Source: CBDAMZ01 sp965197375 (lineage in GTDB: Bacteria > Acidobacteriota > Vicinamibacteria > Vicinamibacterales > UBA8438). From it: a stretch of DNA of 64,000 nucleotides. This document shows, piece after piece, positions 18,201 to 26,077 of the stretch. Made by a program: the position numbers and the translations under genes. Where the stretch lies: contig CBDAMZ010000004.1 of the NCBI GenBank assembly GCA_965197375.1, positions 17,897 to 81,896 on the forward strand, read 5' to 3'. Every line of letters begins with the position of its first letter. The first letter of the stretch is position 1. Under the pieces are notes generated by a model. It saw only the letters and a program-made list of their open reading frames with translations. It searched no databases and was not told the origin of the DNA.

Positions 18201-18228
18201 AATATACATCGCTACTTGGGGAAGTCAA
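18201..18228 (-). promoter_or_regulatory. Predicted promoter of the hom-thrC operon leader
   Basis: Minus-strand TTGACT (18228-18223) and TATATT (18206-18201) with a 16-bp spacer. Transcription would start near 18194, about 25 nt before the leader peptide ATG at 18170. Confidence 0.6.
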
Positions 18229-18305
18229 ACGACCAGCCCTGTATTCATTGGCACGAGAATCTAGCCTGGTGTGTAGGTCCGGTCTAGAAGCACACGCACA
18301 TTACC

Positions 18306-19250
18306 ATGCCGACCAGCTCGAGGTGGAAGGACCTTCCGACGGAGGCGATTAATCCTGCCACCTTGTCCATGGACAAGGCTTCCACTGAGGCGATCGTTGG
18401 TCTCATGCTCAACGAGGATCGCAAAATAGTCGCCGCCGTACAGCAAGAGAAGCCCAAGATAGTACTTGGCGCTGATTTATTGACCGAGGCGCTCCGCAAG
18501 GGGGGTCGGGTGATCTTTGTCGGGGCCGGCACGAGCGGCCGCTTGGGGATTTTGGAGGCGGCAGAAATGCCACCCGAATTCGGCACACCCAATGAACTAA
18601 TACAAGCCATCATGGCTGGCGGTCGCTCTGCTTTTTTTTCTTCTAAAGATGGCGCCGAGGATAACTACGAGGACGGCGCGCGTGCGGTCGCACGTGTTCG
18701 CCCGACGAAGAAGGATGTGCTGGTTGGCATCTCGGCCAGCGGGATGACTCAATTTGTGCGCGGGGCACTCACCCGCGCCCGCCGCAGCGGCGTGAAAATC
18801 ATTTTTGTGACCTGCTGGCCTGGCACCGAGCTTAAGTTTTTTGTTGACGTTGTGATTTCGCCAGCCGTCGGACCAGAAGTTGTTGCCGGGTCGACTCGTC
18901 TTAAGGCTGGGACCGCTACAAAGATGGTGCTTAACATGCTGACGACCATTTCGATGGTTCACATTGGTAAAACCTATGGAAACCTTATGGTCGACGTAAA
19001 AACTGGATCCGAAAAGGCTCGCGACCGGGCACGTCGGATCGTCACGATCGTAACGGGCTTGGATTACGATGAAGCCGGCAAGTTGCTACGAAGCGCATAC
19101 TGGAACGTCAAAGCTGCGATCGTGATGCAGAAGACCGGCGATACCCACGTCAGAGCTGTAGCCAGGCTCAAGCGATCGGATAACTCGGTACGTGAGGCCG
19201 TTGGCGAAGATATTGAGTCTCGCCTCCGTAAATCGCTCGACGCGTGCTGA
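18306..19250 (+). CDS. murQ: N-acetylmuramic acid 6-phosphate etherase
   Basis: Cleaves the lactyl ether of MurNAc-6-P in peptidoglycan recycling. An SIS domain is evident: VIFVGAGTSGRLGILEAAEMPPEFG near residues 70-98, GISASGMTQFVRGAL, and the family-typical AGSTRLKAGTATKMVLNMLTT. Length 314 aa, as usual for MurQ. It is divergently oriented from the hom operon and is followed by a serine hydrolase, an arrangement seen in other cell-wall recycling loci. Confidence 0.94.
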   Translation: MPTSSRWKDLPTEAINPATLSMDKASTEAIVGLMLNEDRKIVAAVQQEKPKIVLGADLLTEALRKGGRVIFVGAGTSGRLGILEAAEMPPEFGTPNELIQAIMAGGRSAFFSSKDGAEDNYEDGARAVARVRPTKKDVLVGISASGMTQFVRGALTRARRSGVKIIFVTCWPGTELKFFVDVVISPAVGPEVVAGSTRLKAGTATKMVLNMLTTISMVHIGKTYGNLMVDVKTGSEKARDRARRIVTIVTGLDYDEAGKLLRSAYWNVKAAIVMQKTGDTHVRAVARLKRSDNSVREAVGEDIESRLRKSLDAC

Positions 19251-19388
19251 TGGCGTAGCAGTCAGGCTGGCGCACGCGCACGGCCACGAGACGGCCTGGC
19301 GCTGCTTGTGTCGGCATCCTGTCTAGTATGAACGGCCGGACGGTTGGACGGATGGATCAGCCGTTGGCCGTTGCAGGAAGAGACCCTT

Positions 19389-20459
19389 GTGTCTAAGTTT
19401 GAAGCCGCCAATAGCGTGTTGTTAGATGCGGTTCGGGCTGGCGCATTTGCGGCGGCAGTCGTCGAAGTTGGGGGTTGCAAGCGCTACCTCTGGCGGCACG
19501 CATTTGGCAGTCTGAGCCACGAGCCAGGTGCACTAGCTGCCACACCGGAGACAGTATTCGACCTTGCGTCGCTGACAAAAGTGCTAGCAACGACAACGCT
19601 CGCGATGACTGCAGTTGATGAGGGTCGCGTCGAGCTTGATGCTCCGATCAGCCGATGGCTAGCCGACTGGCGAGGAGCCGACCGCGAGTCAGTGACTGTG
19701 CGCGACCTGCTCGCTCATTCGTCAGGACTGACCGCTCATCTCCCGTACTTTCTGGATCACCGAGGCCGCTCAGAGTTCGAGCACTCGATCTGTACGATGC
19801 CATTGGAGTACGCGCCACGAAGCCGATCGGTGTATAGCGACCTCGGGTTCATACTCCTTGGCTTCATCCTGGAGGTCTCAGACGTAAACGGTCTAGCGCT
19901 CGACGCGCAGTTCGACGCGCTCGTTGAGCGCCGTAAGTGGGGCGAGCTCCGTTATCGACCGCCGGTGAGCTGGCGCGCCCGAACGGCCCCCACCGAGATC
20001 GATCCACGGCGTGGACGGTTACTTGTGGGAGAGGTACACGACGGGAACGCTTGGGCGCTTGGCGGGGTCGCTGGCCACTCGGGACTTTTTGGCACGGCTA
20101 TGGCGGTAGGAGCCTTCGCTCGCGACGTATTGTGGGCATATGGTGGAGCGAACTTGCTCGCGAAACCGGCCACGTTTGAGATATTCACTTCGCGGACATC
20201 GGTGGCTGGTACATCCCGCGCGCTCGGGTGGGACACAATGGTGCCAACCTCGTCGTGCGGCAGGCACATGTCGGCCACCTCGATCGGTCACACCGGCTTC
20301 ACCGGCACCTCGCTCTGGATCGATTCGCGCGCCGAGGCCTACATCTTGCTCCTGACTAATCGCGTCTACCCCTCTCGGTCGAACGATGCGATTCTGGAAG
20401 TCCGGCCTGCACTGCATGATGCGGTGATGGAGGAGTTTGAAAGCGACAAAGCCGGCTAA
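19389..20459 (+). CDS. Serine beta-lactamase/penicillin-binding-protein-like hydrolase
   Basis: A class C-type beta-lactamase fold. The nucleophile motif SxxK is in DLASLTKVLATT, the YxN-equivalent is YSDLG (Tyr kept, Asp in place of Asn), and HTGFTGTS near the C-terminus replaces KTG. No signal peptide is evident, so it may be cytoplasmic. Next to murQ it resembles the esterase/peptidase partners of MurNAc recycling operons. I prefer a start at GTG 19389 (or TTG 19386) with AGGAAGAG upstream; ATG 19344 is the alternative. It overlaps the last pseudopilin gene by 4 bp tail to tail. Confidence 0.82.
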   Translation: MSKFEAANSVLLDAVRAGAFAAAVVEVGGCKRYLWRHAFGSLSHEPGALAATPETVFDLASLTKVLATTTLAMTAVDEGRVELDAPISRWLADWRGADRESVTVRDLLAHSSGLTAHLPYFLDHRGRSEFEHSICTMPLEYAPRSRSVYSDLGFILLGFILEVSDVNGLALDAQFDALVERRKWGELRYRPPVSWRARTAPTEIDPRRGRLLVGEVHDGNAWALGGVAGHSGLFGTAMAVGAFARDVLWAYGGANLLAKPATFEIFTSRTSVAGTSRALGWDTMVPTSSCGRHMSATSIGHTGFTGTSLWIDSRAEAYILLLTNRVYPSRSNDAILEVRPALHDAVMEEFESDKAG

Positions 20460-21100
20460 TGTCCCTCACCAGGTTGCTCCATATCTCCCCGGCCGGGCTG
20501 ACCTGACGTGAGGCGTTGCCCCGTTCGTCCCGTGTCAGGCCGAGTGGTCGTGGGGAGATAAATAAAAGTCCATTCGTTGTAGGTGCCATGGCCGTTATAG
20601 AGGCGAATTGAAGTATCTGTGCTCTTGCTCACAACACCGGTGATGCCATTCCTGAAGTCGCCAGGTGTTCTCGGTGGAGTGCTTTCCTGTACGTTTCCCC
20701 CGAAGGTTTCGTCCAGGGGACCCGCAGGCTGGGTCATCCCGTTAGCTGTTGCGGGCGCACCCTGCCCTTGAGAGGCCTGGGCCTGGTAAATGAGCTGGAA
20801 TTCACCGTCTCCGGTCATCGGGTCTTTGTACTTGCGCCGAAGAAAACGCTGCTCTATGAGTGTGTCAATTTCAATGGGAAATGCTCCCGGTGCCTTACGC
20901 TGGTAGAGCTCGATTGCACGGGCGTACTGCTCGCCGCGAAAGATTAGCTCAGCTTCCCGCTCCCGCTTCGCGGCGTGGCTCCAGACTGGCAACGCCATCG
21001 ACATCACGACATATATGCCCGCTAGGCCGACCAGCAGCGCCGCCATGGCGAAGCCACCCTCGGCGGTGTGGCTCGCCAGCCGCTGGCTTTGTAGACACAT
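20456..21100 (-). CDS. Type II secretion/type IV pilus pseudopilin-like protein
   Basis: 214 aa with a prepilin-like N-terminus: a short basic leader ending EGG before FAMAALLVGLAGIYVV, a hydrophobic helix without the usual Glu at +5. A GspG-like globular part follows (AKREREAELIFRGEQYARAIELYQRK, DTLIEQRFLRRKYKDPMTGDGEF). The C-terminal 80 residues are low-complexity, Pro/Thr/Gly-rich. Last gene of the eight-gene operon. The missing Glu5 suggests a minor or tip pseudopilin, GspK/GspH-like in role, but I cannot assign it more exactly. Confidence 0.75.
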   Translation of the reverse strand: MCLQSQRLASHTAEGGFAMAALLVGLAGIYVVMSMALPVWSHAAKREREAELIFRGEQYARAIELYQRKAPGAFPIEIDTLIEQRFLRRKYKDPMTGDGEFQLIYQAQASQGQGAPATANGMTQPAGPLDETFGGNVQESTPPRTPGDFRNGITGVVSKSTDTSIRLYNGHGTYNEWTFIYLPTTTRPDTGRTGQRLTSGQPGRGDMEQPGEGH

Positions 21101-21121
21101 GGAGATGGAGTCAGGACGATG

Positions 21122-21526
21122 CTACCAATCGGCGTACAGGGTTCCGTTGAGCGCGGCACCCTCATAGCCGCTCTTGACGTCGTAGACGCCCTGTGAGAGC
21201 GGGTTAGCAGGGTCGGGGGCGGAGAGGATCGTCTGCCAGGTATTGGACGAGCCCGTGAAGGGGTCACTAGGGATAGCGCGCAGGTAGCCGTCACTGACGA
21301 GTGTGTCAAGCGCAGCCGGATACTTGCCGCGGTCCGCAAAATATTGATCGATGGTGTCCCGCATCCGAAAGAGGTCCTCCATGAGCACGGCCTCGCGTGA
21401 CCTAGTGATGGCGCTCCGATAGCCGACTAGAGCAATCGTTGACAGCACGGTGATTAGAGAGATCACGATCAACAGCTCGATCAGAGTCCAGCCGTTTGGC
21501 CATCCACGTCGCGGTTGGGTTACCAA
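21122..21526 (-). CDS. GspG-like pseudopilin
   Basis: 134 aa. The prepilin-peptidase site is WPNG/WTLIELLIVISLI with Glu at +5, but Trp instead of Phe/Met at +1. Helix, then RSREAVLMEDLFRMRDTIDQYFADRGKYPAALDTLVSDGYLRAIPSDPFTG, the major-pseudopilin signature with the calcium-loop-like C-terminus. It overlaps the preceding pseudopilin gene by 7 bp. Confidence 0.85.
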   Translation of the reverse strand: MVTQPRRGWPNGWTLIELLIVISLITVLSTIALVGYRSAITRSREAVLMEDLFRMRDTIDQYFADRGKYPAALDTLVSDGYLRAIPSDPFTGSSNTWQTILSAPDPANPLSQGVYDVKSGYEGAALNGTLYADW

Positions 21527-22053
21527 TCGCGGTACCTAGTCCCGTCGAGGGCGATGCCGTTCGATGTGGAGTAGACGTCGTAGACGTTGCCTCCACCCCA
21601 GGTCTTTGAGCCTGGCTCGTCTTGGTATGATCGTAGGCTCCAGCCAGTGGCCTTGGTCATCGGGTCCCTTGGAATACGGCGAAGGAATTTCAACTTTCGC
21701 CCAGTCGCGTCATCAAGGATCTCGACCCCCTCAACTAGGGTCTCAAGATTTGGCGGGTAGCCCTCGTTACCGGCTTTGATGGTGTTTCCGCCGATAACTC
21801 TCAGATCGACGGCGTCCTTGTAGCGGTCGATCGCCGTGCGCATCTCACGTAGTCCGCGACGGAGTTCCGTTTCGTGCTGACGTTGGATAATGACCTTACT
21901 GATCGGTGCAATAGCCGAGGCCAAGATCAACACGATGGTGCTCACGACGAGAAGTTCGACGAACGAGTAGCCGTGCCAGCTACCGAAAATCTTCACCCGA
22001 TTTGAAACGCTAGCACGAGCCAACGGATTGGCCATTCCGGACGAGTCGATCAT
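21520..22053 (-). CDS. GspG-like pseudopilin
   Basis: 177 aa. A longer leader than its neighbour (about 27 residues) ending SWHG/YSFVELLVVSTIVLILASA, with Tyr at +1 and Glu at +5. The globular part has LRREL-type helix RGLREMRTAIDRYKDAVD, a YPPNLETLVEG block and LRRIPRDPMTKATGW, as in GspG. Its C-terminal VYDVYSTSNGIALDGTRYRDW is paralogous to the end of the next pseudopilin (VYDVKSGYEG...LYADW), indicating duplication. ATG 22053 or 22035 could be the start. Confidence 0.85.
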   Translation of the reverse strand: MIDSSGMANPLARASVSNRVKIFGSWHGYSFVELLVVSTIVLILASAIAPISKVIIQRQHETELRRGLREMRTAIDRYKDAVDLRVIGGNTIKAGNEGYPPNLETLVEGVEILDDATGRKLKFLRRIPRDPMTKATGWSLRSYQDEPGSKTWGGGNVYDVYSTSNGIALDGTRYRDW

Positions 22054-22171
22054 AGTCTACGTCTCACGCAGAGTAGCACTAAGAGCTGGTCCATTTGATC
22101 GTCTAGTGGCTGCCATCTTGTAGGCACTCGATCTCGACCGGGCTGAATAATTATGGTGCGGCTAGGGGGTA

Positions 22172-22735
22172 TTACTTCGTTCGGTAGTAGGTAGCGACCC
22201 CCAGTGTTAGGACTAAGGTCGAGTCCGCTTCCCCGCTCTCGCTCAGCACGACCTCCTCAATGACGATGAACTCTGGCGCGGTCTCGAGCTCGTAGATGAA
22301 GCGGCGGATGTTACCGTAATGCCCTCGTAGAAGCATGGTAGTCCGCAGGAGTGCTAGGTGGCTGTCCTCGTCCTTGCTTGGTTCGGCACTGCGCCGCTCT
22401 ATGAGCAGGTTAGTTTGCCTCGCGAGCGCAGCGAGACGCGGATAGGTCACACCACGAGCACCGGCAAGATCACGGGGTAGGATGTCGACGTAGAACCTCT
22501 GAAGCTCCTCGTCAGCTTGTGTCTTGCTCTTCATCGTGATACGAGCCTCAGCGAAGTTCTGTTTGGCGATTTCGAGGTTGCACCTAGCGGTTTCGGCGCG
22601 CTTCGAGGCGTTCGCCACCTTCACAGACCATGGGTAGACAGCGAATACGTGCAGGCCTATATCGATAGCGATGGCAGCTACCACGATGGTCACCGGAAGC
22701 CGTTTCTCGACGAAAACACGCCTGGCGAAGTTCAT
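22172..22735 (-). CDS. PilO/GspM-like inner-membrane assembly protein
   Basis: 187 aa bitopic protein: short N-terminal cytoplasmic tail, one membrane helix (about 14-34), a coiled coil (about 35-75) and a ferredoxin-like periplasmic domain (YPRLAALARQTNLLIERR ... LRGHYGNIRRFIYELETAPEFIVIEEVVLSES). This is the PilO layout. It overlaps the PilN-like gene by 4 bp. No gene is seen in the 118 bp between it and the first pseudopilin. Confidence 0.8.
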   Translation of the reverse strand: MNFARRVFVEKRLPVTIVVAAIAIDIGLHVFAVYPWSVKVANASKRAETARCNLEIAKQNFAEARITMKSKTQADEELQRFYVDILPRDLAGARGVTYPRLAALARQTNLLIERRSAEPSKDEDSHLALLRTTMLLRGHYGNIRRFIYELETAPEFIVIEEVVLSESGEADSTLVLTLGVATYYRTK

Positions 22736-23331
22736 GAGCTAGGCGACGTGTCGGATGTAGTCATAGGTTGGACGGGTTTGTCGCTGGGGAAGTAGCGACC
22801 TCTGACAAGCGCTCGATACATGCCATTCTGGGTAATTTCCTCCTCGCGCGCCAAAATATCTGCGAATGCCTCGGTCGCTTCGAGCTGCTCGATGAAATGG
22901 TTAATGTCCTCGACCTGGCGTCCGATGACACCGACCGATACGTTGATCGCAGGAGCCTCGATGCTCGGTCTGACAGACGTCAACATCACATTCTCTGGTA
23001 GCGTCTGTTCGATGCGATTGAAGAATTCCGTCCACGAAAAGATACGCCGATCGATAAGATGGTTCGCTTCTTGCGTTGCACTCGCGAGATCTTCAAGATC
23101 GGCGTCGTTGATGGCACGGTGGATAGCCAACGTTTGAGTCGAGAGGTCGGCCGCCTCACGCTCGGCCCGTTCGACTTCGACGGTCAGCGCCGTGTGGGAC
23201 CGTGCTAGATCAACCACGCGCGCAACGCCGACAGCGAGAATACTCATCGCCACCACCCACAGAACAATCAGAACTAGGTGGACTGCGCGTTCGTTGTAGA
23301 ACGGACGCGTCGAAAGGTTGGTTGTGAGCAC
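22732..23331 (-). CDS. PilN/GspL C-terminal-like assembly protein
   Basis: 199 aa. It begins MLTTNLSTRPFYNER, the conserved PilN N-terminus that docks into PilM, followed by a membrane helix (about 17-40), a coiled coil, and a periplasmic domain (WTEFFNRIEQTLPENVMLTSVRPSIE ... VEDINHFIEQLEATEAFADI). Partner of the PilM-like and PilO-like proteins encoded on either side. Confidence 0.83.
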   Translation of the reverse strand: MLTTNLSTRPFYNERAVHLVLIVLWVVAMSILAVGVARVVDLARSHTALTVEVERAEREAADLSTQTLAIHRAINDADLEDLASATQEANHLIDRRIFSWTEFFNRIEQTLPENVMLTSVRPSIEAPAINVSVGVIGRQVEDINHFIEQLEATEAFADILAREEEITQNGMYRALVRGRYFPSDKPVQPMTTSDTSPSS

Positions 23332-23349
23332 GGCCTCGGTCTCTTGGTC

Positions 23350-24312
23350 CTACGCTTGCCAGACTCCGTTTCTGAGCAGGATCCCGATCGGCGAAGCGAG
23401 CTCGTCGAGCACTGTTAGATTTGCTCCGGTGCGGTCGCTCACAGGTGCCATCATACTCGTGGAGATCGGCTCTACCGGTGACCCAAGGCGCTCTTGCAGG
23501 GTGAGACGCAGGCTAGGCTGATCGGAGTCGCCTGCAAGCAAGGTTCTCGAAAACCCGTTACTTTCGAGCCGATCTTGGCAATACATTGCCGTTTGATGCA
23601 CGAGATCAACCAAGCTAACGGCACCTTCTGTTGGTCGGGTACGGAAGAAAATCAGATCTTTTCCACGAACGATTGCCAGTGTGTTGTATCCAACTGCGGC
23701 GTGCACGAGGAGCCAGTCATCGTTGTCCTCACTGGCGCCACCGGCAACGGCGACGTTGATCAGATTGAAGCTCGCTAAATCAATTAGCCCGGCATGCGCC
23801 CCCACTGCCGCACACGCTTGTTCGTAGGCTTCCACAATGTCTCGTCGCATTAGGACGACGACGAACTCTTGGCTGCCTTCAGGTGTCTTGGCACCCCGTG
23901 TGTAGGAAATCTGCGTGTTTTCTAACCGGAATGGCGCCGATTTTTTCACCCGCCATCGGATGAGTTGATCGAGATCTTCCGCGTGGGCCGGAACTTTTTC
24001 GAACCGAACGAGCGATACTTTCGCGACGCTGTCCGGCAAGATCACCGCGATTCGTGACGGGCGACGCGGAAGCTGGCTGAACACCTGTCGAAGAGCTGCG
24101 ACAACGGCGCCCTGATCCACGATATTCGTCTCGTTCACGTGGGGGACGATCGCGCCGTCTGGAAGCTCCGTGCGCGCACGGCCGATGAGCACCGGGTGCT
24201 GCCCAGTCCACGCCAACTGAACCGCGGTGACGTGGCGGCTAGCAATCTCGACGCCAACTGTTGGACCGGACGTTGAAAATAGGGTGCGCAGGAGATTACT
24301 CAATCGTCTCAT
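23350..24312 (-). CDS. PilM-like actin-fold assembly protein
   Basis: 320 aa cytoplasmic actin-like ATPase-fold protein: VGVEIASRHVTAVQL (phosphate-1 strand), SRIAVILPDSVAKVSLVRFEKVPA, DLDQLIRWRVKKSAPF, and LLVHAAVGYNTLAIVRGKDLIFFRT (phosphate-2). It links the assembly ATPase to PilN/PilO in the inner-membrane ring. Gap to the ATPase gene 13 bp. Confidence 0.82.
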   Translation of the reverse strand: MRRLSNLLRTLFSTSGPTVGVEIASRHVTAVQLAWTGQHPVLIGRARTELPDGAIVPHVNETNIVDQGAVVAALRQVFSQLPRRPSRIAVILPDSVAKVSLVRFEKVPAHAEDLDQLIRWRVKKSAPFRLENTQISYTRGAKTPEGSQEFVVVLMRRDIVEAYEQACAAVGAHAGLIDLASFNLINVAVAGGASEDNDDWLLVHAAVGYNTLAIVRGKDLIFFRTRPTEGAVSLVDLVHQTAMYCQDRLESNGFSRTLLAGDSDQPSLRLTLQERLGSPVEPISTSMMAPVSDRTGANLTVLDELASPIGILLRNGVWQA

Positions 24313-24325
24313 GGCATGCTTGGAG

Positions 24326-26077
24326 TCATTCGACGAAAGTGACCTTATTTATCTCGCGTAGGGTCGTAGTCCCGCTGAGAACCTGCTCTACGGCTGACTC
24401 GCGGAGAAAACGCATGCCCTCCAGCCGCGCGGCGTTCTTGATCTCTGACGTCGGCTTTCGGTCGAGGATCATTTCACGGATATTGTCGCTCAGATCTAGC
24501 AGCTCGAAGATGGCAGTTCGGCCCTTGTAACCTGTCCCGCCGCACTCGATACACCCGCCACCCCCATAGAAGGTGTGGGTGCTGGTGATGGCCGGATCCA
24601 GCCCAGATTCCTGTAACGTGGTGTCCGGAATCTGCTCTGGTCGCTTGCAATCTTGGCAGATCGTTCGGACCAGGCGCTGCGCGAGAACGCAGTTCAGCGC
24701 AGAGACAAACTGATACGGTTCAACTCCCATATTGAGGAAGCGTCCAAGAACGTCGACGACGCTATTGGCATGCACTGTGGTGAACACTAAGTGGCCTGTC
24801 AGGGCCGACTGGATTGCAATCTGTGCGGTCTCAGGATCACGGATCTCCCCCACCATGATCTTGTCCGGGTCGTGTCGAAGGATAGAACGTAGCCCTCGTG
24901 CGAACGTCAGCCCCTTGCGTTCGTTGACAGGGATCTGAGTGATGCCGTTGATCTGGTACTCGACCGGGTCTTCGATGGTGATGATCTTATCTTCAGGAGA
25001 TTTGATCTCTGACACCGCGGCATAAAGTGTTGTGGTCTTGCCGCTGCCGGTTGGCCCAGTCACGAGGACCATGCCGTACGGCTCAGCGATATACCTTCGG
25101 AATTGCTTGAGTTCGTCGTCTGGAAACCCGAGTATGTCGAGCCGAAGTTCCCGAAACTGCGCGCTGATCGATTCCTTGTTAAGAATCCTGATGACGGCGT
25201 CCTCGCCGTGGACGCTCGGCATGATTGATACGCGGAAATCAATTGCCTTCCCTGGCATTTTGAGCGTAAATCGCCCATCCTGCGGGACCCGCTTCTCAGC
25301 GATGTCGAGCTCGGCCATCACCTTGATGCGAGAGATCACCGAGCTGTGGAACTGTTTATCGATTGGCTGCATCGCTGCTTGGAGCACCCCATCGATGCGA
25401 TACTTCACGTGCACGGCCATGTCCTGGGTCTCGACGTGGATATCGCTTGCGCGTCGCTGCACAGCTGCGTAGATCATCGCGTCCACCAGGCAGATGACCG
25501 GACTTGCATTACTGGTTAACCGCTCGACGGTGAGGCTGTCTTCGATTTGGTTATCGCCCTGTAGTGTCTGTAGTTGAAAGCTTTCGGTCACTTCGTCAAG
25601 CACGCGCTGAGAGCTTTCGCTCTTTTGAAGGATCGACTGGATCGCCGACGCCGTCCCGACGGTCACGGTGATTGGAGTGTTAAGCAGCAGTGAGAGTTCG
25701 TCGATCATCGGCAGCTCAGTCGGATCGGAGACGACGATGACGAGCGACTGCTTGTCTCGTCGGTAGGGGACGAAGCCGTAACGCAGCATAAGGTCGGCAG
25801 GAATCGAGCGGAAGAGGTCCTGGTCGACATAGAAACGTCCAACATCAACGTATTCGAGCCGGTAGCGCGCCGCCAACCGTTTAGCGTGCTCAATCTGCAT
25901 GTCGATATTGGCAGTCTCGTCTGGCGGCGCGTACGGCTTTGTCGTCGAATGGACGTTTGACTGGTCTCCATCTGGCGTCGGCTCTGTCGAGGGGATAGTC
26001 TGCACGGCGTGGGTCAGCGAGTTGTTAGCCATAAGGTTGTTCGTCCTGACTGAAGAATCATTGAAGGACGGCCCCAA
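24326..26077 (-). CDS. gspE: GspE/PilB-type secretion ATPase
   Basis: Motor ATPase that powers pseudopilus or pilus assembly. The N1 (MshEN-like) domain includes YRLEYVDVGRFYVDQDLFRSIPADLMLRYGFVPYRR. The catalytic domain has Walker A GPTGSGKTTTLYA, Asp box TIEDPVEYQINGITQIPVNE, Walker B LRHDPDKIMVGEIRDPETA and His box GHLVFTTVHAN. A tetra-cysteine zinc site (CQDCKRP...CIECGGTGYKGR) follows. 583 aa from the first ATG; an internal ATG at 26032 is possible. It overlaps gspF by 20 bp if the first ATG is used. Confidence 0.93.
   Translation of the reverse strand: MGPSFNDSSVRTNNLMANNSLTHAVQTIPSTEPTPDGDQSNVHSTTKPYAPPDETANIDMQIEHAKRLAARYRLEYVDVGRFYVDQDLFRSIPADLMLRYGFVPYRRDKQSLVIVVSDPTELPMIDELSLLLNTPITVTVGTASAIQSILQKSESSQRVLDEVTESFQLQTLQGDNQIEDSLTVERLTSNASPVICLVDAMIYAAVQRRASDIHVETQDMAVHVKYRIDGVLQAAMQPIDKQFHSSVISRIKVMAELDIAEKRVPQDGRFTLKMPGKAIDFRVSIMPSVHGEDAVIRILNKESISAQFRELRLDILGFPDDELKQFRRYIAEPYGMVLVTGPTGSGKTTTLYAAVSEIKSPEDKIITIEDPVEYQINGITQIPVNERKGLTFARGLRSILRHDPDKIMVGEIRDPETAQIAIQSALTGHLVFTTVHANSVVDVLGRFLNMGVEPYQFVSALNCVLAQRLVRTICQDCKRPEQIPDTTLQESGLDPAITSTHTFYGGGGCIECGGTGYKGRTAIFELLDLSDNIREMILDRKPTSEIKNAARLEGMRFLRESAVEQVLSGTTTLREINKVTFVE

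Noticed and set aside
18190..18210. Short minus-strand frame (Met-Tyr-Ile-Ile-Arg-Leu-Phe) upstream of the Thr-rich leader
   Set aside because: It overlaps the predicted -10 box and would begin upstream of the expected transcript start, so it cannot be the leader peptide.
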